A stretch of DNA of 64,000 bases from an uncultured Paracoccaceae bacterium (GTDB lineage: Bacteria > Bacteroidota > Bacteroidia > Flavobacteriales > Flavobacteriaceae). Each line of letters begins with the position of its first letter. Position 1 is the first letter of the stretch. Below the pieces are notes generated by a model, which was given only the letters and a program-made list of their open reading frames with translations, was not told the DNA's origin and searched no databases. Where the stretch lies: NCBI GenBank assembly GCA_943788135.1, contig CALSPC010000008.1, positions 1-64,000 on the forward strand, in the 5' to 3' direction. A program made the translations under genes and the position numbers. Below are positions 45,402 through 55,072 of this stretch, piece by piece.

Positions 45402-46277
45402 CTAATCCCCTTTTTTAAACCCATAAAATAGCTGACCAAAAAAACTAGCAGGCATATGATCATCACCTTGATAGCCTAATGTGAGGTTTTTATCGGGATT
45501 TGGCACATAATTGGTTTTAAAAATATAATCCCATAAACTTAAGCTAATTGCAAAATTAACTCCAGATTTGAAGCCTTCGGGAATAGTTTGTGCATGGTGA
45601 TATAAATGCATAACGGGATTATTAAAGACATACTTTAGAGGCCCATAATTTAGCTTAATATTGGCATGATTTAGGTGTCCAATTGAAATCGCCATAAAAT
45701 GAACGATAAAAGCTTGTTCAGGTTCAAAACCTCCCAATACCATAAGCGCAATCACTTTGAATGGTTTGTATAAAATATTTTCCATCCAATGGTAACGTAA
45801 GTGCGCTGCGAAACCCATCTCTTTTACGGAGTGATGGACTTTATGGAATTTCCAAAATACGGGAAAACGATGTAAGATGATGTGTGTTAACCACTGTACA
45901 AAATCCAGAACTACAAAAAACAGTACTAATTGGACCACAGGCGAAAAACTTGATAAATCGACAAGAGCAATCGCATTTGGAGTAATCTGAAATTCATCAA
46001 CTGCTATTTTAGTGATGATTTTATAGACACCACTGATGAACATACTAAAGATGAAAAAATTGAAAAACATATAAAATCCATCAAGAAAAAAATCTTTTCT
46101 AAAAATGGATTGTTGTTTTCGCCACGGAAAAACCATTTCGAGACACCACACAACTAAGGAGATCGCTATCAAGCCCCAAAAATAATTGCGGGTCCAAGGC
46201 ACCTCAAAACAAATGGATTTCCAAGTCCACTGTACGGTTCCTAAAAAGGCGTTAAAAAATAATTCTAAATACTCCAT
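45402..46277 (-). CDS. sterol desaturase / fatty-acid hydroxylase family protein
   Basis: Integral membrane di-iron oxygenase of 291 residues with four or more membrane helices. The His boxes are HIILH (about residue 132), HKVHH (about 144) and HLYHH (about 224), the order found in this superfamily. In bacteria members hydroxylate or desaturate fatty acyl chains, carotenoids or sphingolipids. With serine palmitoyltransferase in the window a sphingolipid substrate is possible but unproven. It begins directly after the E1 dehydrogenase gene stops. Confidence 0.83.
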   Translation of the reverse strand: MEYLELFFNAFLGTVQWTWKSICFEVPWTRNYFWGLIAISLVVWCLEMVFPWRKQQSIFRKDFFLDGFYMFFNFFIFSMFISGVYKIITKIAVDEFQITPNAIALVDLSSFSPVVQLVLFFVVLDFVQWLTHIILHRFPVFWKFHKVHHSVKEMGFAAHLRYHWMENILYKPFKVIALMVLGGFEPEQAFIVHFMAISIGHLNHANIKLNYGPLKYVFNNPVMHLYHHAQTIPEGFKSGVNFAISLSLWDYIFKTNYVPNPDKNLTLGYQGDDHMPASFFGQLFYGFKKGD

Positions 46278-48266
46278 TTAATACGCAAGTAAGGCTAATA
46301 AGTCTTCATCAAAAGTTCGCTTTGCAAGATACTGTTGTTCTAGCGCACTTGCAAATGGAATGGGAGTTTCTATGCTCGCAACTCGTTTGACAGGTGCATC
46401 TAAATACTCAAAAGCTTGTTCCATCAATTGTGATGAAATATCAGAAGCCATACTACCAAACAACGAATCTTCTTGTAGAATAATCGCTTTGTTTGTTTTT
46501 TTAACGGAGGTCAATATGGCTTCAAAATCTAAAGGTTGTAAGGTTCTTAAATCAATAACATCGGCTGAAATATGCGGATATTTTTCTAAAGTTTCTAAGG
46601 CCCAATGTACTGCTGCACCATAGGTGATTATGCTAACATCGGTACCTTCTTTTATAAGAGATGCTACACCAAAGGGAAGTGTAAAATAATCGGTTGGCAC
46701 CTCTTGCCTCACGCTTCTATACAAGGCTTTATGCTCAAAAAACAATACAGGATTGGGGTCGTTAATGGCTGTTGCCAATAACCCTTTTGCATCGTATGGA
46801 AAGGCTGGATACACCACTTTTAGTCCTGGAGTTTTGGTAAACCACGCTTCGTTGGTTTGGGAATGAAAAGGGCCTGCTGCGACGCCTGCTCCACATGGCA
46901 TACGCAAAACAATATCTGCTGCTTGCCCCCAACGGTAATGGGATTTTGCTAGATAATTAACCACCGGATTAAATCCTGAGCTTACAAAATCTGCAAACTG
47001 CATTTCAACAACTGATTTGATTCCTGCAATAGACAAACCCATCGCAGTTTCTACAATTGCAGATTCGCAAATGGGAGTATTCCGAACGCGTTCTTTTCCA
47101 AACTGTTCAACAAAATGTTCTGTAATTTTAAATACACCGCCATATTCTGCGATGTCTTGTCCCATAATCACTAAATCGGGATGAATTTCCATAGACTGGC
47201 GCAAGCCTTCTGATATGGCATCAACGAGTCGTTTTGTGTCTTGAGTTGTAGTGGGCTTAGTCGCTTTATAGTTGAAGGGTTTATAAATGTCTGCAAGTTC
47301 GGCCTCCAAGTTTGGAACTATTGCAGGCTCATCAAACGCAATTTGCAAACCTTCTTGAATATCTTTTTTGAAAGCTGCTTTGAAATCCTCTATTTCGGCA
47401 GATGTAATTATTTTTTTTTGAAGAAGAAAAGTCTCAAAATTAGAGATTGGATCTTTTTGAGCCCAAGCCTCTAACATTTCTTGTGCAACGTATGATGTAC
47501 CACTCGCCTCTTCGTGACCTCGCATTCTGAAGGTTTTAAATTCAATCAAAACAGGTCGTGGCGACTTTCGCATACTTTTGGCAATGGCATCAATTTTAGA
47601 AAACACTTCCATCACATTATTGCCTTCAATGACATGAGATTCCATGCCGTAACCTATACCACGGTCAGCAATAGACTCGCAATTATATTGTTCATTTGAG
47701 GGTGTGGACAGGCCATAACCATTGTTTTCAATACAAAACAAAACAGGTAAATTCCAGACAGAGGCAACATTAAGTGCTTCATGAAAATCGCCTTCACTTG
47801 TACCGCCATCTCCAGAAAACACAGCGGTTAATTTGGATTCCTTTTTTAAAATATGTGATAATGCAATGCCGTCGGCAACTCCAAGTTGAGGACCTAAATG
47901 GGAAATCATGCCTATAATATTATAGTCTTGAGTTCCAAAATGAAAAGAGCGGTCTCGACCTTTTGTAAACCCACTTGCTTTGCCTTGCCATTGCGAAAAC
48001 AAACGGTATAGTGGGATCTCACGTGTTGTAAATACACCCAAATTTCGATGCATTGGAAGTATGTATTCATCCACCTCTAGGGCGAGAGTGACGCCTACAG
48101 AAATCGCTTCTTGACCAATACCTGAAAACCATTTTGAAATTTTGCCTTGCCGAAGTAAAATCAACATTTTTTCTTCAATAAGTCTGGATTTCAACATGTT
48201 AAAATACAAAGACTTCTGAATCTCTTTGCTTATGGCTTTATCATCGTAATGAAATAGTGGTTTCAA
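46278..48266 (-). CDS. 2-oxoacid dehydrogenase E1, fused alpha and beta subunits
   Basis: A 662-residue fusion. Residues about 1-320 are E1 alpha (ISKWFSGIGQEAISVG, TPP motif GDGGTSEGDFHEALN to ENNGYG). Residues about 335-662 are E1 beta (MGQDIAEYGGVFKIT, ICESAIVETAMGLS, RMPCGAGVAAGP). It belongs to the branched-chain/pyruvate-type thiamine-diphosphate E1 enzymes. No E2 or E3 gene is adjacent, so the complex must be completed from elsewhere. The fused form is common in Bacteroidota. Confidence 0.88.
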   Translation of the reverse strand: MKPLFHYDDKAISKEIQKSLYFNMLKSRLIEEKMLILLRQGKISKWFSGIGQEAISVGVTLALEVDEYILPMHRNLGVFTTREIPLYRLFSQWQGKASGFTKGRDRSFHFGTQDYNIIGMISHLGPQLGVADGIALSHILKKESKLTAVFSGDGGTSEGDFHEALNVASVWNLPVLFCIENNGYGLSTPSNEQYNCESIADRGIGYGMESHVIEGNNVMEVFSKIDAIAKSMRKSPRPVLIEFKTFRMRGHEEASGTSYVAQEMLEAWAQKDPISNFETFLLQKKIITSAEIEDFKAAFKKDIQEGLQIAFDEPAIVPNLEAELADIYKPFNYKATKPTTTQDTKRLVDAISEGLRQSMEIHPDLVIMGQDIAEYGGVFKITEHFVEQFGKERVRNTPICESAIVETAMGLSIAGIKSVVEMQFADFVSSGFNPVVNYLAKSHYRWGQAADIVLRMPCGAGVAAGPFHSQTNEAWFTKTPGLKVVYPAFPYDAKGLLATAINDPNPVLFFEHKALYRSVRQEVPTDYFTLPFGVASLIKEGTDVSIITYGAAVHWALETLEKYPHISADVIDLRTLQPLDFEAILTSVKKTNKAIILQEDSLFGSMASDISSQLMEQAFEYLDAPVKRVASIETPIPFASALEQQYLAKRTFDEDLLALLAY

Positions 48267-48285
48267 ATCTGAGTTTTTTGCCTTT

Positions 48286-48293
48286 CAAAAATA
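48286..48293 (-). promoter_or_regulatory. -7 box of the E1 dehydrogenase gene
   Basis: Reads TATTTTTG on the minus strand, 19 nt before the ATG at 48266. Confidence 0.45.
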
Positions 48294-48355
48294 GGGAAAT
48301 ATTAGTTATAAACGTTTAACTTTAAAAAATTGCTTTTGTAAAACTTTGGATTTGT

Positions 48356-48363
48356 TATCTTTG
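48356..48363 (+). promoter_or_regulatory. -7 box of the 48389 operon
   Basis: TATCTTTG with TTTG at 48335-48338, spacing 17 nt. It probably drives the five genes from 48389 to 51411, which are separated by at most 12 nt. Confidence 0.6.
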
Positions 48364-48388
48364 TTACATACATCAATACACAAAAGCA

Positions 48389-49339
48389 ATGAACAAAATT
48401 CCAAGTGTTAATCTTAAAGAGTTTTTATCCGACGACTCTAAGGTCAAACAACAATTTGTTACTAAAATTGGTGAGGCTTATGAAACCATAGGATTTGTTG
48501 CGCTTAAGGGTCATTTTTTAGATGATGCTTTAGTGGACACGTTATATTCAGAAATAAAAAAGTTTTTCGATCTACCTACACCACAAAAACAAAAATATGA
48601 GATCCCAGGAATTGGTGGTCAACGAGGCTATGTGTCGTTTGGAAAAGAAAGTGCCAAAGGCAAAAAAGAAGGCGATTTAAAAGAGTATTGGCATTTTGGA
48701 CAATTTGTTCAAGATAATCCAGAGCTTGAAGCTGAATACCCTAAAAATATAGAAGTTGAAGAATTAGAGCACTTTAATTCTGTAGGAAAAGAAGCCTATA
48801 GAATGCTAGAAAAAACAGCGAAATATGTGTTAAGAGCATTGGCAATATACTTAGAATTAGATGAACGTTATTTTGACGCGTATATTCATAACGGAAACAG
48901 CATTTTACGTCCTATCCATTATCCACCAATCACAGAAGAACCAAAAAATGCAGAACGCGCAGCAGCTCATGGCGACATCAACCTCATTACGTTATTAATG
49001 GGCGCACAAGGGCGAGGCTTACAAGTTCAAAACCATGATGGCCAATGGATAGATGCTATCGCTAACCCAGATGAAATTATGATTAATGTTGGTGATATGT
49101 TATCGCGACACACCAACAATAAATTAAAATCAACCATCCACAGAGTGGTCAACCCTCCTCGTGAAATGTGGGGTACCTCACGCTATTCTATTCCTTTTTT
49201 CATGCACCCAATTAGTGCAATGAAATTAAACGTTTTAGACAACTGTATTGATGCTGAAAATCCAAAACAATTTGAAGATATCACTGCTGGCGAATATTTG
49301 GATCAACGCATTAGAGAATTAGGATTAGCTAAAAACTAA
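48389..49339 (+). CDS. isopenicillin N synthase-family Fe(II) oxygenase
   Basis: 2-oxoglutarate/Fe(II)-type oxygenase of 316 residues with the N-terminal region VNLKEFLSDD and the DSBH core. The iron ligands are His and Asp in AAHGDINLITLL (about residue 193) and a distal His in STIHRVVNP. The cosubstrate Arg/Ser pair is in SRYSIPFF. The natural substrate in Bacteroidota is not known. First gene of the run; its stop overlaps the SUI1 start (TAATG). Confidence 0.85.
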   Translation: MNKIPSVNLKEFLSDDSKVKQQFVTKIGEAYETIGFVALKGHFLDDALVDTLYSEIKKFFDLPTPQKQKYEIPGIGGQRGYVSFGKESAKGKKEGDLKEYWHFGQFVQDNPELEAEYPKNIEVEELEHFNSVGKEAYRMLEKTAKYVLRALAIYLELDERYFDAYIHNGNSILRPIHYPPITEEPKNAERAAAHGDINLITLLMGAQGRGLQVQNHDGQWIDAIANPDEIMINVGDMLSRHTNNKLKSTIHRVVNPPREMWGTSRYSIPFFMHPISAMKLNVLDNCIDAENPKQFEDITAGEYLDQRIRELGLAKN

Positions 49340-49668
49340 TGGATTTAAAGGATCAACTTAAGAATTTGTTTCCAGAGCATACTGAAAGTCCATCAGAGAG
49401 CCCTGAACCCAAAAAGACTACTCTTTGGATGCAAGATGCGCCCATAATATGTAAATACGAGAAACGTAAAGGAAAACCCATTACAATCATCGAAGGCTAT
49501 ACTGGAGCGGATGACGATTTTAAAGCTTTAGCCAAAGACCTAAAAAAAAGGTTTAGTGTTGGCGGAAGTTTCAAAAATGACACCATTATCATTCAAGGGG
49601 ATTTTAGAGATAAAATTATGGCCTTTTTAAAAGAATTAGGCTTCAATGTTAAACGCGTTGGAGGATAA
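49339..49668 (+). CDS. SUI1/eIF1-like translation factor (YciH family)
   Basis: A 109-residue protein with a disordered N-terminus and a SUI1 fold from about residue 40. It carries the basic RKGKPITIIEGYTG, FSVGGSFKNDTIIIQGDFRDKI and a C-terminal FNVKRVGG. Bacterial YciH homologues can affect start-site selection and 30S subunit fidelity in stress. It overlaps the oxygenase stop by one base. Confidence 0.88.
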   Translation: MDLKDQLKNLFPEHTESPSESPEPKKTTLWMQDAPIICKYEKRKGKPITIIEGYTGADDDFKALAKDLKKRFSVGGSFKNDTIIIQGDFRDKIMAFLKELGFNVKRVGG

Positions 49669-49680
49669 AAATTGTATGCA

Positions 49681-50550
49681 ATGGCTATAAAAAACTCCGA
49701 ACTTATACTCAATTCTGATGGAAGTATTTATCACCTTCACTTGAAACCTTCAGACATTGCAGACACCCTTATTTTTGTAGGCGATCAAGAACGTGTTGGC
49801 GAGGTTACTAAGTATTTTGACCGCATAGATTTTGAAATGCAAAGTCGTGAGTTTAAAACACAGACTGGATACTATAAAGGAAAACGGCTTTCTGTAATTT
49901 CAACGGGGATTGGTCCTGATAATATTGATATTGTACTCAATGAATTGGATGCTTTAGTAAATATTGATTTTAACACTCGAGAAATCAAGGCCACTAAAAC
50001 AAGTTTATCCATTGTTCGAATAGGAACATCAGGGGCATTACAACCCGATATCGACGTTGATAGTTTTGTTATTAGCTCTTATGGAATGGATATAAATGGA
50101 ATGCTTCAATCTTATAAAATTGATGCGATCAAACATGCAGATATCGAAGCGGCATTTGTAAAACACACCCAATGGAGCCCACAAAAACCATATCCCGTTA
50201 TTATAGAAAATTCAAAACAATTAGAAGCAAAATTAAAAAGTGACCAAACTCTCAACGGACTTACCGCAACCTGTGGTGGGTTTTACGGCCCTCAAGGTCG
50301 GGTCTTACGTTTAGAATTACAAGACGACAGTCTGAATCATAAAATGGATAGTTTTGATTACAAGGGCTTAAGAGTTACCAATTTTGAAATGGAAACGTCT
50401 GCAATTTACGGGTTGTCCAAATTACTGGGCCATAAAGCCTGTTCCATGAATGCTATTTTGGCCAATAGAGCTTTGGGAACTTTTAGCAAAACACCACTAG
50501 CGACTATCGATAAGTTGATTGTATATACGCTAAATAAACTTGTTTCTTAG
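49681..50550 (+). CDS. nucleoside phosphorylase (uridine phosphorylase-like)
   Basis: A 289-residue protein of the PNP/UDP family. It has the phosphate-binding loop in LIFVGDQERVGEV, VISTGIGPDNIDIVL and the conserved FEMETSAIYGLSKLLGH (Met-Glu substrate motif, about residue 240). Start at ATG 49681; the TTG at 49672 would add only three residues. The base preference (uridine or other) is not decided by the sequence. It is 12 nt after the SUI1 gene and abuts the next one. Confidence 0.85.
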   Translation: MAIKNSELILNSDGSIYHLHLKPSDIADTLIFVGDQERVGEVTKYFDRIDFEMQSREFKTQTGYYKGKRLSVISTGIGPDNIDIVLNELDALVNIDFNTREIKATKTSLSIVRIGTSGALQPDIDVDSFVISSYGMDINGMLQSYKIDAIKHADIEAAFVKHTQWSPQKPYPVIIENSKQLEAKLKSDQTLNGLTATCGGFYGPQGRVLRLELQDDSLNHKMDSFDYKGLRVTNFEMETSAIYGLSKLLGHKACSMNAILANRALGTFSKTPLATIDKLIVYTLNKLVS

Positions 50551-51411
50551 ATGAAAGATGTACGTATTGGCGGCGTTCCAGAACACTTCAACTATGCTTG
50601 GTATATGGCATTAAAACAAGGGCATTTTAAGTCCCATGATATTAGTGTACGCTGGAAAGATTATTTTGGTGGCACAGGCCAAATGGCCACTGCACTTCGC
50701 AACAACGAGATTGATATTGCTGTAATTTTAACTGAAGGCATCATTAAAGATATTACGGAAGGAAGTCCGTGTAAGATTGTACAAGTTTTTGTGGAAACAC
50801 CCTTAATTTGGGGCATCCATGTGGCGGAAAAATCGGCTTTTACACACCTGAGCGAACTCAAAGGCCAACGGGCCGCCATAAGTCGCTACGGCTCCGGTTC
50901 TCATTTGATGGCGTACGTAAATGCACAAAAATTAGACTGGGATACCGCTACCGATTTACAATTTGAAGTGGTCAAGGATCTAGATGGTGCGGTAGAAGCA
51001 CTAACACATCAAAAAGCGGATTATTTTATGTGGGAGAAATTTACAACAAAGCCTTTAGTCGATCAGCGAACTTTTCGACGTTTAGGAGATTGCCCAACGC
51101 CGTGGCCTTGCTTTGTTCTTGCGGTGCGCGATGAATTTATTTCCAATGAAAAAGAAACGCTTCAAACGATTCTAAAAGTCATCAATTCGATTACTGCTAG
51201 ATTTAAACATATTCCTGAAATTGAGACTATTATTTCTGAGCGCTATCACCAAAAAAATGAAGATGTGAAAAATTGGTTAGCGTTAACAGAATGGTCTCAA
51301 CAAAACATCCAAGCATCTACAGTGGAAGCCGTTCAAGAGCAGTTGCTAAAATTAGATATTATATCGAAAAAACTCCCTTTTGAGCAGTTGGTGGCGTCTT
51401 TAGAAGATTAG
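50551..51411 (+). CDS. cytoplasmic substrate-binding-like protein (NMT1/SsuA family)
   Basis: A 286-residue type II periplasmic-binding-protein fold. It starts directly with the first strand (DVRIGGVPEHFNYAWYMALK), has the hinge region SRYGSGSHLMAYV, and ends in a helical tail. No signal peptide is present and no transporter permease or ATPase is near, so it is probably cytoplasmic. It resembles NMT1/THI5-type pyrimidine-precursor-binding proteins. Its stop overlaps that of ung by 4 nt. Confidence 0.7.
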   Translation: MKDVRIGGVPEHFNYAWYMALKQGHFKSHDISVRWKDYFGGTGQMATALRNNEIDIAVILTEGIIKDITEGSPCKIVQVFVETPLIWGIHVAEKSAFTHLSELKGQRAAISRYGSGSHLMAYVNAQKLDWDTATDLQFEVVKDLDGAVEALTHQKADYFMWEKFTTKPLVDQRTFRRLGDCPTPWPCFVLAVRDEFISNEKETLQTILKVINSITARFKHIPEIETIISERYHQKNEDVKNWLALTEWSQQNIQASTVEAVQEQLLKLDIISKKLPFEQLVASLED

Positions 51412-52073
51412 CCCCATTTAATTGGTGACTTGCCCAATGATTTTAGCACTCCATTTGTTTTACTAAAATGTTTATTTCCAAACCAAAACCCGCGATTGGC
51501 ACTCATAGGAGATGGATGTCCACTTTCTAGAACGGTATGTTTTCTGGTATCAATGAGTTTAATTTTATGTTTAGCAAAACTTCCCCACAATAAAAAAATC
51601 ACATTCGATTTTTTGGAAGATAAGGTTTTAATAACCGTATTTGTAAATGTTTCCCAGCCTTGTTTTTGATGGCTTCCAGCTTCCTTGGCACGCACACTCA
51701 AAGTTGCATTTAGAAGTAAAACCCCTTGTTTTGCCCAGGAACTTAAATCACCACTAGTTGGATATGGAAGGTTCATATCAGTTTCTAATTCCTTAAAAAT
51801 ATTCCGCAATGATGGCGGATGTGCTATACCGTCATTGACAGAAAAACACAACCCATTGGCCTGTCCAGCACCATGATAGGGATCTTGACCTATAATGACC
51901 ACTTTTACAGCTTCAAAGGGACAAGCATCAAATGCATTAAACAGTTGATTGGCCGGCGGATAACATGTGTGAGACGCATACTCTGCACTAACAAAATCAT
52001 CCAATTTTTGGAAATACGATTTATTAAATTCAGATTCTAAATGGGAACGCCAGGTTCCTGTGAGCTGTAACAT
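51408..52073 (-). CDS. ung: uracil-DNA glycosylase
   Basis: Family 1 uracil-DNA glycosylase removing uracil from DNA, 221 residues. The catalytic water-activating loop is VIIGQDPYHGAGQANGLCFS (Asp about residue 63), the uracil-recognition Asn lies in LLLNATLSV, and the minor-groove loop is LESGHPSPMSANRGFWF with the catalytic His. Length and motifs are standard. It is divergent from mutS2. Confidence 0.95.
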   Translation of the reverse strand: MLQLTGTWRSHLESEFNKSYFQKLDDFVSAEYASHTCYPPANQLFNAFDACPFEAVKVVIIGQDPYHGAGQANGLCFSVNDGIAHPPSLRNIFKELETDMNLPYPTSGDLSSWAKQGVLLLNATLSVRAKEAGSHQKQGWETFTNTVIKTLSSKKSNVIFLLWGSFAKHKIKLIDTRKHTVLESGHPSPMSANRGFWFGNKHFSKTNGVLKSLGKSPIKWG

Positions 52074-52106
52074 ATAATACGAGCTTATGATATAAGGCTT
52101 AGACTA

Positions 52107-52114
52107 CAAACTTA
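52107..52114 (-). promoter_or_regulatory. -7 box of ung
   Basis: Reads TAAGTTTG on the minus strand, 33 nt before the ATG. Confidence 0.4.
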
Positions 52115-52141
52115 AGCTATATATTTTAAACATTAATACCT

Positions 52142-52149
52142 TACATTTG
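52142..52149 (+). promoter_or_regulatory. -7 box of mutS2
   Basis: TACATTTG, 22 nt before the ATG at 52172. Confidence 0.5.
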
Positions 52150-52171
52150 TAGTGACTTATGCTTGCACACA

Positions 52172-54340
52172 ATGATTAAGATTTCCAAGAAGACTTTACA
52201 AGATTTAGAATTTGAATCCGTAATTCAACAAGTGGCTTTTCACAATGTTACAACTTTAGGAAAAGCGGAGATTCTAGCAACTTTACCATTTTCAAATAGA
52301 GAAGAGGTCATTGAAGCACTTCAACTCACCAATGAATTTGTATCGTCTTTTGACAATGAAAACCGCATTCCTAATCATGGATTTGATGCCATCACAGCAG
52401 AACTGAAATTAATTCGGATTGAAAATAATTATCTAGAAATTGACGGCTTTCGGCGAATAGCTAGCATTTGTGTGACCACTAATATTCTGTTGAAATTCTT
52501 CAAGAAATTTCATGAATATTACCCCCTTTTACACAAAACTTCTTTACAACTTGAAGCCAACACAGAAATTCCAGAAGCGATTAATAGTGTGGTGGATAAG
52601 TTTGGCGAAATTCGCAACGATGCCTCGGACACCTTATATGGTTTACGCAAATCGATTCAAGCGGTTCGCACAAAAATAAACACCAGTTTCAACTCGGCGT
52701 TGAGCATGTATAACAGTGCAGATTATTTGGATGATATTCGGGAAACGGTGATGAAAAACCGCCGGGTGCTGGCCGTGAAAGCCATGTACCGCCGCAAGGT
52801 CAAAGGCAGTATTATGGGTGCCAGTAAAACAGGTAGTATTGTTTATATTGAGCCCGATACGACACAACAACACCAACGCGATCTTAATAATTTAGAGTTT
52901 GAAGAAACGGAGGAAATTAAGCGCATTTTACTAGAACTTACAAGTTTCATTAGTGGTTACAGTCCGCTGCTAGAATCCTATCAGCAGTTTCTAACCAAAA
53001 TAGACGTCATCTATGCCAAAGCAAAGTATGCCAAAACCATTGATGCTGTCCTTCCAGAAGTGACCAAACACCAAGAAATAGATCTTGTCAACGCTTACCA
53101 TCCTTTGCTGATGGTAGCCAATAAAAGTGAAGGCATTACAACCTTTCCACAAACGATTACCATGACGACGGACAGTCGAATTATCGTGATTTCAGGACCA
53201 AATGCTGGTGGAAAAAGCATCACCCTAAAAACAGTAGGCTTGTTGCAACTCATGGTGCAATCGGGGATGCTGATTCCTGTTCATGAACGCTCAAAACTCT
53301 GTTTATTTGATACGATTTTGAGTGATATTGGGGATAATCAATCTATTGAAAATCATTTAAGCACCTACAGTTACCGCTTAAAACAAATGAACTATTTTTT
53401 AAAGAAGTGTAACAAACACACTCTGTTTTTAATTGATGAATTTGGAACTGGAAGTGATCCTGAATTGGGTGGCGCCTTGGCCGAAACATTTTTGGAAGTC
53501 TTTTATGAGCGAGAAGCCTTTGGAATTATTACAACCCATTATAGCAATTTAAAGCTTTTGGCTAACGAACTGCCTCATATACAAAATGCGAATATGTTGT
53601 TTGATGAAAAAACCTTACTGCCTTTATATAAGTTAGTCATTGGACAAGCGGGTAGTTCCTTTACTTTTGAGGTGGCGCAGAAAAATGGCATTCCCTACAG
53701 TTTGATCAACCGGTCAAAAAAGAAGATTGAACGCGGCAAAATTCGGTTTGATAAAACGATTGCGAAACTTCAAAAAGAGCGCTCTAAACTGGAAAAAACA
53801 GAACGTGCACTCAAACAAAATGAGATTAAGAAAAGCTTAGAAACCGACAAATTAGAAACAACTAATGCGAAGGCCAAGAAAAAACTCCAAAGCTATCAAG
53901 AGCTTTTTGACAGTAACCAGCGTTTGGTGTATCTCGGTCAAAAAATTAGTGATTTAGGGGAACGTTTTTTCGAAAACAAACGGAAACGCGAATTGATGAA
54001 TGAATTGTTTAAGTTGGTACAGATTGAAAATTCGAAACGTCAAAAAATAAGCCTCAAACAAAAAAAGGCACAAAAAGCCAAAGAAGAAGCCCTTAAAAAA
54101 GAGGTTGATAAAAAAGTGGCTGTCATTCGCAAAGAAAAAAAGAAACAAAAGGAAAAAGCAGCATTGGTTCCACCAAAACCAAAACGTGTTCTTGTGGTTG
54201 GGGATTCGGTGCGTTTGGAAGATGGTCGCGCTGTAGGAACTCTGGATAAACTCGAAAAAAACAAAGCGGTGGTGAATTATGGACTGTTTACAACGACGGT
54301 TAATATTGACCGCTTGGAATATGTGAATTCTAAAAAATAA
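52172..54340 (+). CDS. mutS2: MutS2-type DNA-binding ATPase without a Smr domain
   Basis: MutS-family protein of 722 residues. It has the N-terminal core and clamp helices and the ATPase (Walker A GPNAGGKSITLK about residue 348, Walker B FLIDEFGTGSDPELG, and TTHYSNLK). A long charged coiled coil (about 520-655) follows, then a small KOW-like domain (LVVGDSVRLEDGRAVGTLDK). Typical MutS2 (about 780 residues) ends in a Smr nuclease domain, which is missing here. ATG 52172 is preferred over TTG 52163. It overlaps the DCC gene by one base. Confidence 0.88.
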   Translation: MIKISKKTLQDLEFESVIQQVAFHNVTTLGKAEILATLPFSNREEVIEALQLTNEFVSSFDNENRIPNHGFDAITAELKLIRIENNYLEIDGFRRIASICVTTNILLKFFKKFHEYYPLLHKTSLQLEANTEIPEAINSVVDKFGEIRNDASDTLYGLRKSIQAVRTKINTSFNSALSMYNSADYLDDIRETVMKNRRVLAVKAMYRRKVKGSIMGASKTGSIVYIEPDTTQQHQRDLNNLEFEETEEIKRILLELTSFISGYSPLLESYQQFLTKIDVIYAKAKYAKTIDAVLPEVTKHQEIDLVNAYHPLLMVANKSEGITTFPQTITMTTDSRIIVISGPNAGGKSITLKTVGLLQLMVQSGMLIPVHERSKLCLFDTILSDIGDNQSIENHLSTYSYRLKQMNYFLKKCNKHTLFLIDEFGTGSDPELGGALAETFLEVFYEREAFGIITTHYSNLKLLANELPHIQNANMLFDEKTLLPLYKLVIGQAGSSFTFEVAQKNGIPYSLINRSKKKIERGKIRFDKTIAKLQKERSKLEKTERALKQNEIKKSLETDKLETTNAKAKKKLQSYQELFDSNQRLVYLGQKISDLGERFFENKRKRELMNELFKLVQIENSKRQKISLKQKKAQKAKEEALKKEVDKKVAVIRKEKKKQKEKAALVPPKPKRVLVVGDSVRLEDGRAVGTLDKLEKNKAVVNYGLFTTTVNIDRLEYVNSKK

Positions 54341-54735
54341 TGCAAACTAGTGTCTTTTTTGATGGCGTGTGTACCCTCTGCAATCGCGGGGTGAACTTCC
54401 TCATAAAACACGACAAAAAAGGGGTTTTAAAATTTGCATCTCTACAAAGTGAATACGCCCAAAACGTTATTCCAAAGGCGCTACTAGACCGTGATAATTT
54501 AGATACGATTATAGTATATACAGATGGTAAATTTTACGAGAGAAGTAAGGCCGTTCTAAAACTGTGCAAGGTTTTGGGTGGTGGGTTTTATGTGGTTCTC
54601 ATTGGATACCTCATCCCCCGTTTTATTCGGGATGGCTTGTATCGGTTTATCGCCAACAACCGTTACCGCTGGTTTGGAAGACAATCTCAATGCAGGGTTC
54701 CAACCCCAGATTTGAAAGAGCGATTTTTGGAGTAA
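54340..54735 (+). CDS. DCC1-like thiol-disulfide oxidoreductase family protein (DUF393)
   Basis: A 131-residue protein with the DUF393 start FFDGVCTLCNRGV, a CxxC-like pair three residues apart in a thioredoxin-like fold. It is followed by FASLQSEYAQ, the YTDGKFYERSKAVLKL segment and a short hydrophobic helix with IPRFIRDGLYRFIANNRYRWFG. In this family the cysteine pair is thought to be redox-active, with no defined partner. It is coupled to mutS2 (TAATG). Confidence 0.85.
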   Translation: MQTSVFFDGVCTLCNRGVNFLIKHDKKGVLKFASLQSEYAQNVIPKALLDRDNLDTIIVYTDGKFYERSKAVLKLCKVLGGGFYVVLIGYLIPRFIRDGLYRFIANNRYRWFGRQSQCRVPTPDLKERFLE

Positions 54736-54792
54736 TGAACTGATTAGTATTTTTTACACTACCCCACTTGATCGTAATTAAATTATTTTTAC

Positions 54793-55030
54793 TAAATTTA
54801 TGCTGACTTAGATCCCAAATCTGATTCTTCATTTTAACCAATTCATCATTTAAGTAAAGTATTAAGAAACTGTAACTACACAGCGGTGAGCGGGTATGTG
54901 GTGTTTTTAATACACTTTACGTTTGCGCTGAATGAGCGCAACTTAAAAAAAGAATGTAGACTTTAGAAAATGATAAACGAGAACAAAAGTTCCTGTTATC
55001 CGGAAATAGAGACGAATAAACTGGTGGTTT
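54793..55030 (+). repeat. dispersed leader element A, copy 3, diverged (island 3)
   Basis: The first 50 nt align with copies 1 and 2: TAAATTT, a hairpin AGAT-CCCAA-ATCT (54810-54822), GATTCTTCA and TTTTAACC. The hairpin has changed C-G to T-A on both arms, a compensatory change. The middle has diverged and contains another hairpin, GCGCT-GAATG-AGCGC (about 54925-54939). The end ATAAACTGGTGGTTTG resembles that of copy 1. It precedes the first gene of island 3. Confidence 0.6.
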
Positions 55031-55072
55031 GTTCTCCATATAACTAGTTAGCTACCATATAACAAACGCAAA

